Numbered from the stretch's first letter, positions 8,849 through 17,140 are shown. The stretch is DNA of 64,000 nucleotides from JBEEFP01 sp041166085 (GCA_041166085.1 JBEEFP010000031.1:62001-126000); one strand, 5' to 3'. Notes: generated from the sequence alone by a model not told the origin. Made by a program: numbers and translations.

Positions 8849-9823
8849 CTAACCCCGGCCCGTTGGGACCGGAACCGAGCGCAGGATGTCGTCGAGCACG
8901 TCGCCCGACTCGACGCTGCCGAGTCGGGCTTCGGGCGTGAGGGTCAGGCGGTGCTGCAGCACGGGACGGGCGATGCCCTTGATGTCGTCAGGGACGACGT
9001 AGTCGCGTCCGCTCGACGCCGCGAGTGCTCGCGCCGCCTTCTGCAGGGCGAGGGCCGATCGCGGCGACATGCCGATACCCAAGCTGGGGTGGCGGCGGGT
9101 GGCCTCGGCCAGGTCGACGATGTAGCCCTTGAGACTCGGTGCGACGTGGATGCCGCGCGCCACGTCGATCATGCTCTCGATGTCGCGGGCGCTGGCCACG
9201 GCCGACAGGTCGTCGATGATGTTCACGGTGGCGTGGGTGTCGAGCATCGTGATCTCGGCTTCGCGGTCCGGGTATCCCATGTGCACGCGCATGAGGAAGC
9301 GGTCGAGTTGGCTGTCGGGCAGGGGATAGGTGCCCTCGTGCTCGATCGGGTTCTGTGTGGCGATCACCATGAACGGGCGGGGCAGGACGTGGGTGACCGC
9401 GTCCACGGTGACCTGTCCCTCCTCCATCGCCTCGAGCAGCGCCGACTGTGTCTTGGGCGACGCCCGGTTGATCTCGTCACCGAGGACGACGTTGGCGAAG
9501 ACGCCGCCGGGTCTGAAGTCGAACGTGCCCTTGTTGCGGTTGTAGACGGTGACGCCCGTGACGTCGCTGGGGAGCAGGTCGGGCGTGAACTGGATGCGGT
9601 GCCAATCGGCCTCGAGCGACTGAGCCAGCGCCTTGGCCAGCGTGGTCTTCCCGACCCCGGGCACGTCCTCTATGAGGAGGTGTCCCTCGGCAACCATGCA
9701 GACGAGGGCCAGGCGGATGGTGTCGTGCGAGCCCTGGATGACCTGCTCGATGTTGGCCACGATCGCGTCGAAGAACTGGGCGAACGCCGAGACATTGCGT
9801 GCTACCTGCCGCTGTCGAGCCAC
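8849..9823 (-). CDS. MoxR-family AAA+ ATPase
   Basis: A 324-residue AAA+ ATPase thought to act as a chaperone that activates or assembles partner complexes. Walker A is EDVPGVGKTTLA and Walker B is VVLGDEINRA. The sensor region ATQNPIEHEGTYPLPDSQLDRF contains the arginine finger, and a C-terminal lid domain contains MSPRSALALQKAARA. GTG start at 9823. It is the first gene of the moxR-DUF58-transglutaminase set, and DUF885 lies 27 bp upstream on the same strand, so a four-gene transcript is possible. Confidence 0.95.
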   Translation of the reverse strand: MARQRQVARNVSAFAQFFDAIVANIEQVIQGSHDTIRLALVCMVAEGHLLIEDVPGVGKTTLAKALAQSLEADWHRIQFTPDLLPSDVTGVTVYNRNKGTFDFRPGGVFANVVLGDEINRASPKTQSALLEAMEEGQVTVDAVTHVLPRPFMVIATQNPIEHEGTYPLPDSQLDRFLMRVHMGYPDREAEITMLDTHATVNIIDDLSAVASARDIESMIDVARGIHVAPSLKGYIVDLAEATRRHPSLGIGMSPRSALALQKAARALAASSGRDYVVPDDIKGIARPVLQHRLTLTPEARLGSVESGDVLDDILRSVPVPTGRG

Positions 9824-9850
9824 GCGTTCAGTCCTCCGGGGGCTGGGTGG

Positions 9851-11548
9851 TCAGGCCGACAGGATACTTTCAGACCACTCGCTTACGAGTCGGGCCAGCA
9901 GGTCGAGCGGAACCGAGCCGTGGCGCAGCACCTCGTCGTGGAAGGCGCGCACATCGAAGCGGCCCCCCAGCCTCTCGGCCGATGTCCGTCGCAGGCGCTG
10001 CAGCTCGAGCTCGCCGATCTTGTACGCGAGGGCCTGACCGGGCCAGACGATGTAGCGGTCCGTCTCGACCACGACGTCGTGATCGGTGCGGCCCGACTGC
10101 TCCTGGGCGTAGGCGATGGCCCGCTCGCGTGACCAGCCCAGGGCGTGCATCCCGGTGTCCACCACGAGGCGGATGGCCCGCCACATCTCGCCGAAGTAGG
10201 CGCCGTAGCGCTGATATGGATCCGTGTAGAGGCCGAGCTCCGGACCCAGGCTCTCGGAGTAGAGGCCCCAGCCCTCGCCGTGGGCGGTGAACCATGCGTT
10301 GCGGCGGAAGGCGGGCAGGTCGTCCTGCTCCTGGGCCAACGCGATCTGCAGATGGTGGCCGGGGACCGCCTCGTGCAGCGTCAGCGACTCCATCTCCCAC
10401 GCGGGGCGGGAACGCAGGTCGTAGGTGTTGGCGAAGAACGTGCCAGGTCGACTGCCGTCCGTCGCGCCGGGCAGGTAGTACGCAGCGGTCTGTGACTTCT
10501 CCGCATACGACGGCACCGGCTCGATGGCGTACGGCAGTCGGGGTCGGCGTCCGAACAGCTTGGGCAGCTCGGGATCGATCCGCGCCGCGATGGCGCGGTA
10601 GGCGGCCACGAGATCCTCGCCCCTGGTGAAGAAGAAGCGGTCGTCGCTCGCGAGGAAGCGTGCGAAGTCCTCGAAGGTTCCGTCGAAGCCGACGTCGGCG
10701 ATGACCTTGCGCAACTCCGCGCCGATCCGCGCCACTTCCTCCGTGCCGATGTCGTGCACCTCCTGAGGCGACAGCTCGGTGGTCGTGAAGTGACGGACAG
10801 CAAAGGCGTAACGCGCGTCACCGTCGGGAAGGGCCCGGCAGCTGATGTCCTCGCGGCCCGCGCTGACATAGGTCTCGCGGATGAACCGGTCGAGCCGCTC
10901 GTAGGCGGGCGCGATGCGCGTGCGGTAGAGCTCGATCGCTTGCTCGACGGTCGCCTCGTCCGCGCCTTCCAGCACGGCGAGGAGCGGGCTGTCGCGCGGG
11001 TCGGCGACGAGCTGGTTGGCCACCTGGTCGGGGACGTCGCGCAAGCAGATGGCGGGCGGGACGATGCCAGCCGCCATGCCCTCGCCCATCAGGTCGATGG
11101 ACTGATCGATCACCCGGTCGAGGGTGGCCAGACGCTCGACGATCGCCGCGTGATCGTCCGCCGTGACCGCGGGCATCGCCGAGATGACCATGGACGGGTC
11201 CTGCTGGGGTCCCTCGAGCTGGTTCAGCGGCTGGAGCTCGTCCCGGAAGGCGGTCGCCTCGATGCGGTCGTCGAGGTCCCATCGGAAGAGGTCGTAGGTG
11301 ACGGCGTCGGTTCCGCTCAGCTCCGCCTTGTCGATGGCGTCGAGCTCGGCCCGCCGCTCGTGCAGACGGCGGTGGCGCGCGTCGATGGCCTCGGGCCCGC
11401 GGTCCATCCATCCCGTGTGCCGGCCCGGCCACCCGTAGAACGTCGCCGCCTCGGGCATGTCGTCCATGTCCTGCTGCCAGCTCCGCTCGACCAGCTCCAG
11501 CAACCGCTCGCCCGCGCTCATGGCCGCCATGCTCGCAGGCTTCGTCAC
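9851..11548 (-). CDS. DUF885 family protein, probable metallopeptidase
   Basis: A 565-residue DUF885 protein, without an obvious signal peptide. The family is thought to be metal-dependent hydrolases. Here the HExxHH-like motif is LHEAVPGHHLQIALA with a downstream Glu region AHGEGWGLYSE, the arrangement of a gluzincin-like site. The GTG at 11548 gives the longest form; in-frame ATGs at 11530 and 11521 are equally plausible because the conserved part starts at ERLLELVERSW. The 48-bp palindrome begins 16 bp upstream. Substrate unknown. Confidence 0.85.
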   Translation of the reverse strand: MTKPASMAAMSAGERLLELVERSWQQDMDDMPEAATFYGWPGRHTGWMDRGPEAIDARHRRLHERRAELDAIDKAELSGTDAVTYDLFRWDLDDRIEATAFRDELQPLNQLEGPQQDPSMVISAMPAVTADDHAAIVERLATLDRVIDQSIDLMGEGMAAGIVPPAICLRDVPDQVANQLVADPRDSPLLAVLEGADEATVEQAIELYRTRIAPAYERLDRFIRETYVSAGREDISCRALPDGDARYAFAVRHFTTTELSPQEVHDIGTEEVARIGAELRKVIADVGFDGTFEDFARFLASDDRFFFTRGEDLVAAYRAIAARIDPELPKLFGRRPRLPYAIEPVPSYAEKSQTAAYYLPGATDGSRPGTFFANTYDLRSRPAWEMESLTLHEAVPGHHLQIALAQEQDDLPAFRRNAWFTAHGEGWGLYSESLGPELGLYTDPYQRYGAYFGEMWRAIRLVVDTGMHALGWSRERAIAYAQEQSGRTDHDVVVETDRYIVWPGQALAYKIGELELQRLRRTSAERLGGRFDVRAFHDEVLRHGSVPLDLLARLVSEWSESILSA

Positions 11549-11563
11549 CTCACCGCGCGCAGC

Positions 11564-11611
11564 GCTTTAGCGCACGGCAGGGGGCTATAGCCCCCTGCCG
11601 TGCGCTAAAGC
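11564..11611. repeat. 48-bp perfect palindrome between divergent genes
   Basis: Two 24-base arms (11564-11587 and 11588-11611) are exact reverse complements with no spacer; the centre reads GGGGCTATAGCCCC and the outer ends are GCTTTAGCGC. It lies between the start of the DUF885 gene (minus) and the ROK kinase (plus), so it is not in the place of a terminator for convergent genes. It could be a cruciform or RNA hairpin in both 5' leaders, a large operator, or a dispersed repeat. Confidence 0.95.
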
Positions 11612-11648
11612 CTCGCCCAATCGCCGGCGGAGGCGGCAAGCTGTCGGG

Positions 11649-12497
11649 GTGATCGCGCTGGCCATCGACATCGGCGGCACCAAGATGGCCGCGGGGCTGG
11701 TGGACGGCGATGGCAGCGTCCTCGAGCGGCGCACGGCGTCGACCCGCGGCGACGTCGATGGCGACGGTCTCTTCAGCGAGCTGGCCGCGCTGCTGCCCGA
11801 CGCCACACGTGCCGACGTCGTCGGTGTCGGTTGCGGCGGACCGATGGCGCCGGGCGGCGAGCAGGTCAGTCCCCTCAACATCCCCGCGTGGCGGGGCTTT
11901 CCGCTGCGGGGGCGGCTTGCGGAGCTCACCGGCCTGCCGGTGTTCGTGGACAACGACGCCAAGGCGTTGGCCCTCGGCGAGGGGTGGAAGGGCGCCGCCG
12001 CCGGCATCGACAACTTCATCGCCATGGTGGTGTCCACCGGGGTGGGCGGCGGCATCGTGCTCGACGGCCGCTTGCTCGAAGGCCGGCTCGGCAACGCGGG
12101 TCACATCGGGCACGTCGTCGTGGAGCCCGACGGCCGCCACTGTGCGTGCGGCGGACGGGGGTGTCTCGAGGCGGAGGCGTCCGGTCCGAACATCCGCGCC
12201 GCGAGCGGCCGGCCCGCCAGCGAGGCGACACCCGACATCGTCGAGCGCACGGGCACGCTCGTGGGCCGAGCGGTGGCCAGCACCGCCAATCTCCTCGACC
12301 TCGATCTCGCCGTCGTCGCCGGGTCGGTGGCGCTCGGCTTCGGCGCCCCGTTCTTCGCGGCCGCCCAAGCCGAGATCGACAGACGGGCCGCCCTCGACTT
12401 CTCGCGTGGCACGCGCATCCTGCCGGCCGGTCTCGGGGCCGACGGACCCCTCGTCGGCGCCGCGGCGGTCGGGCTGCGCGGGCTCACCCGCCAGTAG
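11649..12497 (+). CDS. ROK-family sugar kinase (glucokinase-like)
   Basis: A 282-residue ROK kinase that would phosphorylate glucose or a related hexose with ATP. It shows the phosphate-1 loop AIDIGGTKMAAGLV at the N-terminus, the catalytic Asp region VFVDNDAKALALGE, STGVGGGIVLDGRLL and the zinc-binding HIGHVVV...CACGGRGCLE cysteine cluster. The start is a GTG, with GGAGG about 15 bases upstream. The stop TAG is also the first part of a TAGCCT hexamer located six bases before the acyl-CoA dehydrogenase ATG. Strict glucokinase specificity cannot be claimed. Confidence 0.9.
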   Translation: MIALAIDIGGTKMAAGLVDGDGSVLERRTASTRGDVDGDGLFSELAALLPDATRADVVGVGCGGPMAPGGEQVSPLNIPAWRGFPLRGRLAELTGLPVFVDNDAKALALGEGWKGAAAGIDNFIAMVVSTGVGGGIVLDGRLLEGRLGNAGHIGHVVVEPDGRHCACGGRGCLEAEASGPNIRAASGRPASEATPDIVERTGTLVGRAVASTANLLDLDLAVVAGSVALGFGAPFFAAAQAEIDRRAALDFSRGTRILPAGLGADGPLVGAAAVGLRGLTRQ

Positions 12498-12507
12498 CCT
12501 GATCCCT

Positions 12508-13758
12508 ATGGACGTTCGGTATCCCCTGGAAGCCGAGGCGTACCGCGAGAAGGTCCAGGCCTTCCTCGCCGAGCACCTCCCCGCCCATTGGACGGGCATC
12601 GGCGCCCTGCCCCGGGATGAGGCGAGCAAGTTCACGCGGGACTGGCGCAAGATCCTCCACGAGAACGGTTTGCTCGGCCTGTCCTGGCCCAAGGAGTACG
12701 GCGGCGCAGGGCTGACGCCGCTGGAGACGGTGGTGCTGGCCGAGGAGTTCATGAAGGCCGGCGTCCCGATGGGTGGTTCCAACGACGTGTTCGGGATCCA
12801 GATGGTCGGCAACACCATCATCGAGTGGGGCACCGAGGAGCAGAAGCGCCACTTCCTCCCGCGCATCCTCTCGGGCGAGGACCTCTGGTGCCAGGGCTAC
12901 AGCGAGCCCAACGCCGGCTCCGACCTCGGCAACCTCGGCTGCAAGGCCGAGCGCGACGGCGACGAGTGGATCATCAACGGCCAGAAGATCTGGACGTCGG
13001 CCGGGCACCTCGCCAACTGGATCTTCGTCCTCGCCCGCACCGATCCGACCGCGGCCAAGCACCGTGGCATCACGTTCCTGCTGTGCCCGATGGACCAGCC
13101 CGGCGTCGAGGTGCGGCCCATCAAGATGATCAACGGCGACAGCGAGTTCAACGAGGTGTTCTTCACGGACGCCCGCACTCCGGTCGAGAACGTCATCGGC
13201 GAGGTCAACGGCGGCTGGGCGGTCGCCATGACCCTGCTCGGCTACGAGCGGGGCGAAGCGGCGGCCACCATGCCGATCATGTTCCGCACCGAGCTCGACC
13301 GCCTCATTGCATTGGCGAAGCAGCGTGGTAAGGAAGGCGACCCCACCATCCGTCAGCGTCTGGCGTGGTGCTACTCCAAGGTCGAGATCATGCGCTACCT
13401 CGGCATGCGCACCCTCACGCAGTTCCTCTCGGGCTCGGCGCCCGGTCCCGAGGGCTCGATCTTCAAGGTGTACTGGAGCGAGTACCACCGGGTCGTCACC
13501 GAGCTGTCCCTCGACATTCTCGGCATGGACGCCCTCGTGCCGACGGGCCGCCCGCCCGCCACCGCGTTCCAGGCCGACGACCCCGGCGCGCCGAACGACT
13601 CGGCATCGTGGGTCGGCACATTCCTCATCGCCCGCGCCGGCACGATCTATGCGGGCACGAGCCAGATCCAGAAGAACATCCTCGGCGAGATGGTCCTCGG
13701 ACTTCCCAAGGAGCCCCGCGCCGACTCGGGCGCGTGGAACGAGCAGAAGACCCGCTGA
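12508..13758 (+). CDS. acyl-CoA dehydrogenase (FadE-like)
   Basis: A 416-residue FAD-dependent acyl-CoA dehydrogenase catalysing alpha,beta-dehydrogenation. It has the N-terminal helical domain, the beta domain with WCQGYSEPNAGSDLGNL and WTSAGHLANW (flavin contacts) and the C-terminal helical domain. The C-terminal motif is YAGTSQIQKNILGEMVLGLP, with Ala where short/medium-chain enzymes have their catalytic Glu. A Glu in LLGYERGEAA lies where isovaleryl-CoA dehydrogenase-type enzymes carry theirs, so that residue is the likely base. TAGCCT sits six bases before the ATG, suggesting leaderless expression. Substrate unknown. Confidence 0.93.
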   Translation: MDVRYPLEAEAYREKVQAFLAEHLPAHWTGIGALPRDEASKFTRDWRKILHENGLLGLSWPKEYGGAGLTPLETVVLAEEFMKAGVPMGGSNDVFGIQMVGNTIIEWGTEEQKRHFLPRILSGEDLWCQGYSEPNAGSDLGNLGCKAERDGDEWIINGQKIWTSAGHLANWIFVLARTDPTAAKHRGITFLLCPMDQPGVEVRPIKMINGDSEFNEVFFTDARTPVENVIGEVNGGWAVAMTLLGYERGEAAATMPIMFRTELDRLIALAKQRGKEGDPTIRQRLAWCYSKVEIMRYLGMRTLTQFLSGSAPGPEGSIFKVYWSEYHRVVTELSLDILGMDALVPTGRPPATAFQADDPGAPNDSASWVGTFLIARAGTIYAGTSQIQKNILGEMVLGLPKEPRADSGAWNEQKTR

Positions 13759-14012
13759 GCCGGCCCGGCTGGAGTCGGGCGGTCGGCGCGGTCGCGGTCC
13801 GACCCGCGCTGTGGGGGACCGCGGTCGTGCAGGTCTTCGCGTTGGCACCGCGAGGATGGTGGCGGCGCTCGCCCTTCCTGCCCTTGCCCGACGCCCAGTA
13901 CCTGCGCTTCCGCCTGCAGACCCAGTACGGCGATCCTGACCACCAGCCCGAGCCCGGCGACCTCGTGACGTACCTGAAATGGTGCAAGGGCTACCGGGCA
14001 GTGCTGCGGTAG
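13755..14012 (+). CDS. small conserved hypothetical protein, CTG or GTG start
   Basis: About 85 residues, Trp- and Arg-rich at the N-terminus (RPALWGTAVVQVFALAPRGWWRR) followed by FLPLPDAQYLRFRLQTQYGD and a Pro/Glu-rich stretch. I do not recognise a domain. No ATG, GTG or TTG is available upstream of GTG 13827, which would cut off the basic N-terminal part. A CTG at 13755 overlaps the acyl-CoA dehydrogenase stop as CTGA, the same geometry as the ATGA/GTGA overlaps seen throughout the window. The start is therefore uncertain. It could be a peripheral membrane or nucleic-acid binding protein; no function is assigned. Confidence 0.6.
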   Translation: MSRPGWSRAVGAVAVRPALWGTAVVQVFALAPRGWWRRSPFLPLPDAQYLRFRLQTQYGDPDHQPEPGDLVTYLKWCKGYRAVLR

Positions 14013-14065
14013 CGTTTTCTGCAATGCCAGTACCACCAGCAGCTCGGGGCGCCGGGGCGCGCTAG
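14010..14065 (+). CDS. 13-codon leader ORF ahead of the HNH gene (with its -10 hexamer)
   Basis: TAGCGT at 14010-14015 is a TANNNT -10-like hexamer. Eight bases later ATG 14024 opens a 13-codon frame (MPVPPAARGAGAR) whose TAG at 14063-14065 is directly followed by the HNH ATG. The arrangement suggests a leaderless mRNA on which the ribosome translates the mini-ORF and then reinitiates on the endonuclease. The peptide itself has no recognisable function. Confidence 0.45.
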
Positions 14066-14572
14066 ATGGCACGGGCACTCGTTCTCAACGCGACGTACGA
14101 ACCGCTGTGCGTCGTGCCCACCAAGCGGGCGCTGGTGCTCGTGCTGGACGAGAAGGCTGAGCTGGTGCACGCCACGGAGCGGGTGTTCCACAGTGAGCGG
14201 GCCGCGTTCCCTGAGCCGTCGGTCGTGCGGTTGCAGTATTTCGTCAAGGTCCCCTACCAGGCGCGTGTCGCCCTCAACCGGCGTGCCGTGTTCGCCCGCG
14301 ACGGTCACAGCTGTCAGTACTGCGGCAAGCCGGCCGAGAACCTCGACCACGTGGTGCCCCGGAGCAAGGGCGGCCCGCACACGTGGGAGAACGTGGTGGC
14401 GGCGTGCCGTCCGTGCAACACGCGCAAGGAGGACCGCTACCTCCACGAGACCGGCTTGACGCTGAGGCGCAAACCCTTCGCGCCCCAAGAGCGGGGGTGG
14501 GTGCTCGTCGCGGCGGGACTGGTGCGCCCCGACTGGGCTCCCTACCTCGGAACGAGCACGTCCGTCGCGTGA
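14066..14572 (+). CDS. HNH endonuclease family protein
   Basis: A 168-residue HNH nuclease-fold protein. The core is GHSCQYCGKPAENLDHVVPRSKGG...NVVAACRPCNTRKEDR: CxxC at one end, the catalytic Asp-His, the Asn and a second CxxC, as in zinc-stabilised HNH domains. The N-terminal 65 residues (MARALVLNATYEPLCVVP) match the single-copy chromosomal HNH family common in actinobacteria, cyanobacteria and other phyla; no toxin or restriction partner is nearby. Its last 31 bases overlap the end of the convergent mannosyltransferase gene. The DNA or RNA target is unknown. Confidence 0.9.
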   Translation: MARALVLNATYEPLCVVPTKRALVLVLDEKAELVHATERVFHSERAAFPEPSVVRLQYFVKVPYQARVALNRRAVFARDGHSCQYCGKPAENLDHVVPRSKGGPHTWENVVAACRPCNTRKEDRYLHETGLTLRRKPFAPQERGWVLVAAGLVRPDWAPYLGTSTSVA

Positions 14573-15837
14573 CGGCGACGCCACGCGAGCAGCACCAGCG
14601 CAAGCAACGCGGCCACCTCGATGACGGGGAGCACGCTGCGGACATGCAGGAGGAAGTCGCGCACGGCGGGGGCCATGACGGGTCGGTTGTTGTACACCAG
14701 GAGCGCGATGGCCGGGTACGCGGTCGCCAGCCATGCCAGTCGTGACCGCCACGTCAGAGCGACGACCGGAAGCAGCCATCCCACGTACCAAGGCAGGGCG
14801 TACGGCGCGGCCAACAGGTACCCGAGCACCGCGGCGATGGTCACCGCCACTGGGTCGGCGCGGCGTTGCCAGCCGACCGCGATGGCGGCGACAACGATGG
14901 CCACGGAGCCCCAGACGACGATGCCCGAGGGTCCGGCGCCCGCATCATGACTCTGCACCATGTGCCAGAAGGAGCTGGCGCTGACGTACCCCGACGCCTG
15001 GTGCAGAGGTGCCAGCGCCGCGGTCCCGCCCGCGACCGCGTAGCCCGCCGCGACCATCGCACCGGACGCCGCCGCCGCCCGCACGGCTGCGGGACGGTCG
15101 CGACGCCACAGCCAGAAGGCGATGGCCGCGAGCGGGACGAAGGCCGCTGCCTTGACGAGCACCGCAAACGCGAGGGCCACACCCGTGGCGGTGCCGCGCC
15201 GTTCGCGCGCGAGCAGGACGCCAACGAGCACCGCGACGCCGACCAGGAGATCGTTGTGACCGTTGTTGACGATCGATGCCGTCGCGAGTGGGTTGAGACC
15301 GACGATGGCGAGCGCACCCGCCGGCGCGCCGCGACGGTGCAGGATGGCAAGGGCGCCGAGCAGGCACGCGCCGGCGAGACCCTGGAAGAAGAGACGGATG
15401 CGCAACGGCGAGTCGCCCGCGGCCGCAGTCCCCACCGCCGACACCGCGGTGAACACCGGTCCGTACACCGACGCGTTGTTCTCCCAACCCTTGCTCACGA
15501 GACGGGAGATGGGATCACGCGGGTGATCCTGCGGCGAGTGGGTGTACGGGCTCTCGTGGTACGTCGACACCATCCGTCCGTAGGCGGCGTAGCTCCAGAG
15601 ATCGTGCGACGACTGCGGTGGCACCACGATGGCGACGAGGACGACGAACCCGGTGGCGAACCAGACGTGACGTCGCCGCAGACGTGGCCGCCGGACCTCG
15701 GTGATCATGAGCGCAGCGAAGGCGAGGAAGGCCGCCAACAGCAGCGCGGGTCCGGTGCGGCCGGCACCGTCGCCGCCGACGGCGATGGCCGAGGCCGTCG
15801 TGGTGGCCACGGCGCCGAGGAGAAGGAACCTGCCCAC
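14542..15837 (-). CDS. GT-C polyprenol-phosphate-mannose mannosyltransferase-like membrane protein
   Basis: A 431-residue protein with about ten hydrophobic helices and the MptA/MptB-like signature HDLWSYAAYGRMVSTYHESPYTH, in which the loop Asp is the expected catalytic residue, followed by WENNASVYGPVFT. Such enzymes move mannose (or another sugar) from a polyprenyl-phosphate carrier to lipoglycans outside the membrane. A clean promoter-like TAGGGT (15849-15844) lies six bases before the GTG start, so a leaderless mRNA is likely. The 3' end overlaps the HNH gene by 31 bp. The acceptor and even the sugar are inferred from the family only. Confidence 0.8.
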   Translation of the reverse strand: MGRFLLLGAVATTTASAIAVGGDGAGRTGPALLLAAFLAFAALMITEVRRPRLRRRHVWFATGFVVLVAIVVPPQSSHDLWSYAAYGRMVSTYHESPYTHSPQDHPRDPISRLVSKGWENNASVYGPVFTAVSAVGTAAAGDSPLRIRLFFQGLAGACLLGALAILHRRGAPAGALAIVGLNPLATASIVNNGHNDLLVGVAVLVGVLLARERRGTATGVALAFAVLVKAAAFVPLAAIAFWLWRRDRPAAVRAAAASGAMVAAGYAVAGGTAALAPLHQASGYVSASSFWHMVQSHDAGAGPSGIVVWGSVAIVVAAIAVGWQRRADPVAVTIAAVLGYLLAAPYALPWYVGWLLPVVALTWRSRLAWLATAYPAIALLVYNNRPVMAPAVRDFLLHVRSVLPVIEVAALLALVLLAWRRRHATDVLVPR

Positions 15838-15843
15838 GCGCGA

Positions 15844-15868
15844 ACCCTACCCAGCCCATGGTTAACGT
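15844..15868. promoter_or_regulatory. divergent -10 hexamers, mannosyltransferase / lipoate-ligase-like genes
   Basis: In the 39-bp gap, TAGGGT on the minus strand (15849-15844) is six bases before the mannosyltransferase GTG. TAACGT on the plus strand (15863-15868) is eight bases before the GTG at 15877. Both match TANNNT at leaderless spacing. Confidence 0.55.
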
Positions 15869-15876
15869 TGCGTCGC

Positions 15877-16497
15877 GTGGACTGGGTCGTGGAACGCCAC
15901 CGCGCTCGGGCCGCGCAGCTGCACGCTCTCGACCTGCCTGATCCGGTCGTGCGCACCGTGCGTGTGCTCGAGGTCACCGCGCCCGCGCTCGTGCTCGGCA
16001 GCAGCCAGCCAGCGGTGCACACCGACGCGGTCGACGTGGTGCGCCGGCGGAGTGGGGGAGGAGCGGTGCTGGTGGAGCCGGGCCAGGTGGCGTGGCTCGA
16101 CGTCCTGATCCCGCGCGACGACCCCTGTTGGGACGACGACGTGGGGCGGGCCTTCTGGTGGCTGGGCGACGCGTGGGCCTCGGCCATGGCCGTGCTCGGG
16201 GTGAACGAGCCCGTGGTGCATCGCGGCGCCCTGGTGCGCACACCGCTGTCGGACGCGGTCTGCTTCGCGGGACTCGGACCCGGCGAGGTCACATCTGCTG
16301 GGGCGAAGGCGCTGGGGATGGCGCAGCGCCGCGGCCGGTCGGGCGCCCTCTTCCAATGCGCGGCACCGTTGGCGTGGGACGGCGAGCGCTTGGCCGCCTT
16401 GCTCGGCCTCGGCGAGCACGACATCGCGGTCCATCCCCTCGAGGGGAGAAGTGGCGACGAGGTGGCCGACGCGTTGCTCGCCCAACTGCCGGGCTGA
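15877..16497 (+). CDS. biotin/lipoate A/B protein ligase-family protein
   Basis: A 206-residue BPL/LplA-fold protein. RRRSGGGAVLVEPGQVAWLDVLIP is the lipoyl-adenylate-binding RRxSGGG motif and TSAGAKALGMAQRRGRSG carries the family's catalytic lysine (GAKxxGxAQRR). It lacks the C-terminal accessory domain of full LplA (length about 206 versus 330 or more), like the short amidotransferase/octanoyltransferase forms. It probably joins lipoate or an analogue to an acceptor protein, but activity is unproven. The GTG start is eight bases after TAACGT. The Clp N-domain gene follows 17 bp downstream. Confidence 0.8.
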   Translation: MDWVVERHRARAAQLHALDLPDPVVRTVRVLEVTAPALVLGSSQPAVHTDAVDVVRRRSGGGAVLVEPGQVAWLDVLIPRDDPCWDDDVGRAFWWLGDAWASAMAVLGVNEPVVHRGALVRTPLSDAVCFAGLGPGEVTSAGAKALGMAQRRGRSGALFQCAAPLAWDGERLAALLGLGEHDIAVHPLEGRSGDEVADALLAQLPG

Positions 16498-16514
16498 CGT
16501 GGAAAGCTTCAGTC

Positions 16515-17123
16515 GTGTTCGAACGGTTCACGCAAGAAGCGCGTGAGGTGCTGACCCGGGCGCAGCACGAGGCCAGGGAGATGCAGCACAACTTCATCGG
16601 CACCGAGCACCTGCTCCTCGGGCTCGACGGTTCCGTCGCCGGAACGATGCTCGAGCGGTTGGGCGCGCCGGTGACGGTGCTGCGCCAAGCGGTCATCGAC
16701 GTGGTCGGTCGAGGCGACGAACCGCCGGCGTCGCCGCCGCCGTTCACGCCACGGGCCAAGAAGGCACTCGAGCTCTCCCTCCGGGAGGCGCTGGCGCGCA
16801 ACGACAAGGTCATCCGGCCCGAGCACCTCCTCCTCGGCCTGCTCGAGGAGCGGGACGGGGTGGCGTGCCAGGTCCTCGCCAGCGCGGGTGTCGAGTACGA
16901 CTCCATCGCGGCCGTGGTGCGACCGAGGACGGAGCGGGACGACCCTGTGCGCCGCTTCTGGCGCCGGGGAGCGATGGCGCCACCCACGCCGCCGGGCGCC
17001 CACTCGGTGCTGCGACTCGAGGGCGAGAACTTCAGCATCACCCCCGAGCAGGCGGAGCAGATCCGCCGCTACCTGGCGGGCGGGCCGCCCCCGCTGCCCC
17101 CTTCGGTCCCGCCCGAGGCCTGA
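16515..17123 (+). CDS. stand-alone Clp N-terminal domain protein
   Basis: A 202-residue protein made of a double Clp-N repeat (about residues 1-140), starting FERFTQEAREVLTRAQHEAR and with both EHLLLGL copies (TEHLLLGLDG and PEHLLLGLLEE), exactly as at the N-terminus of ClpC. No Walker motifs or AAA+ modules follow; instead there is a Pro-rich linker and a short helix SITPEQAEQIRRYL. Proteins of this kind may be adaptors or decoys for ClpC substrate recognition; that is inference. GTG start at 16515. It is the last gene before the convergent SnoaL-like gene. Confidence 0.88.
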   Translation: MFERFTQEAREVLTRAQHEAREMQHNFIGTEHLLLGLDGSVAGTMLERLGAPVTVLRQAVIDVVGRGDEPPASPPPFTPRAKKALELSLREALARNDKVIRPEHLLLGLLEERDGVACQVLASAGVEYDSIAAVVRPRTERDDPVRRFWRRGAMAPPTPPGAHSVLRLEGENFSITPEQAEQIRRYLAGGPPPLPPSVPPEA

Positions 17124-17140
17124 CGGCGGCTCTCCTGAGA

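Noticed and set aside
7703..10132. 809-codon plus-strand frame across the DUF58 and moxR genes
   Set aside because: Spans two real genes and their junction in antisense; no domain or ribosome-binding site.
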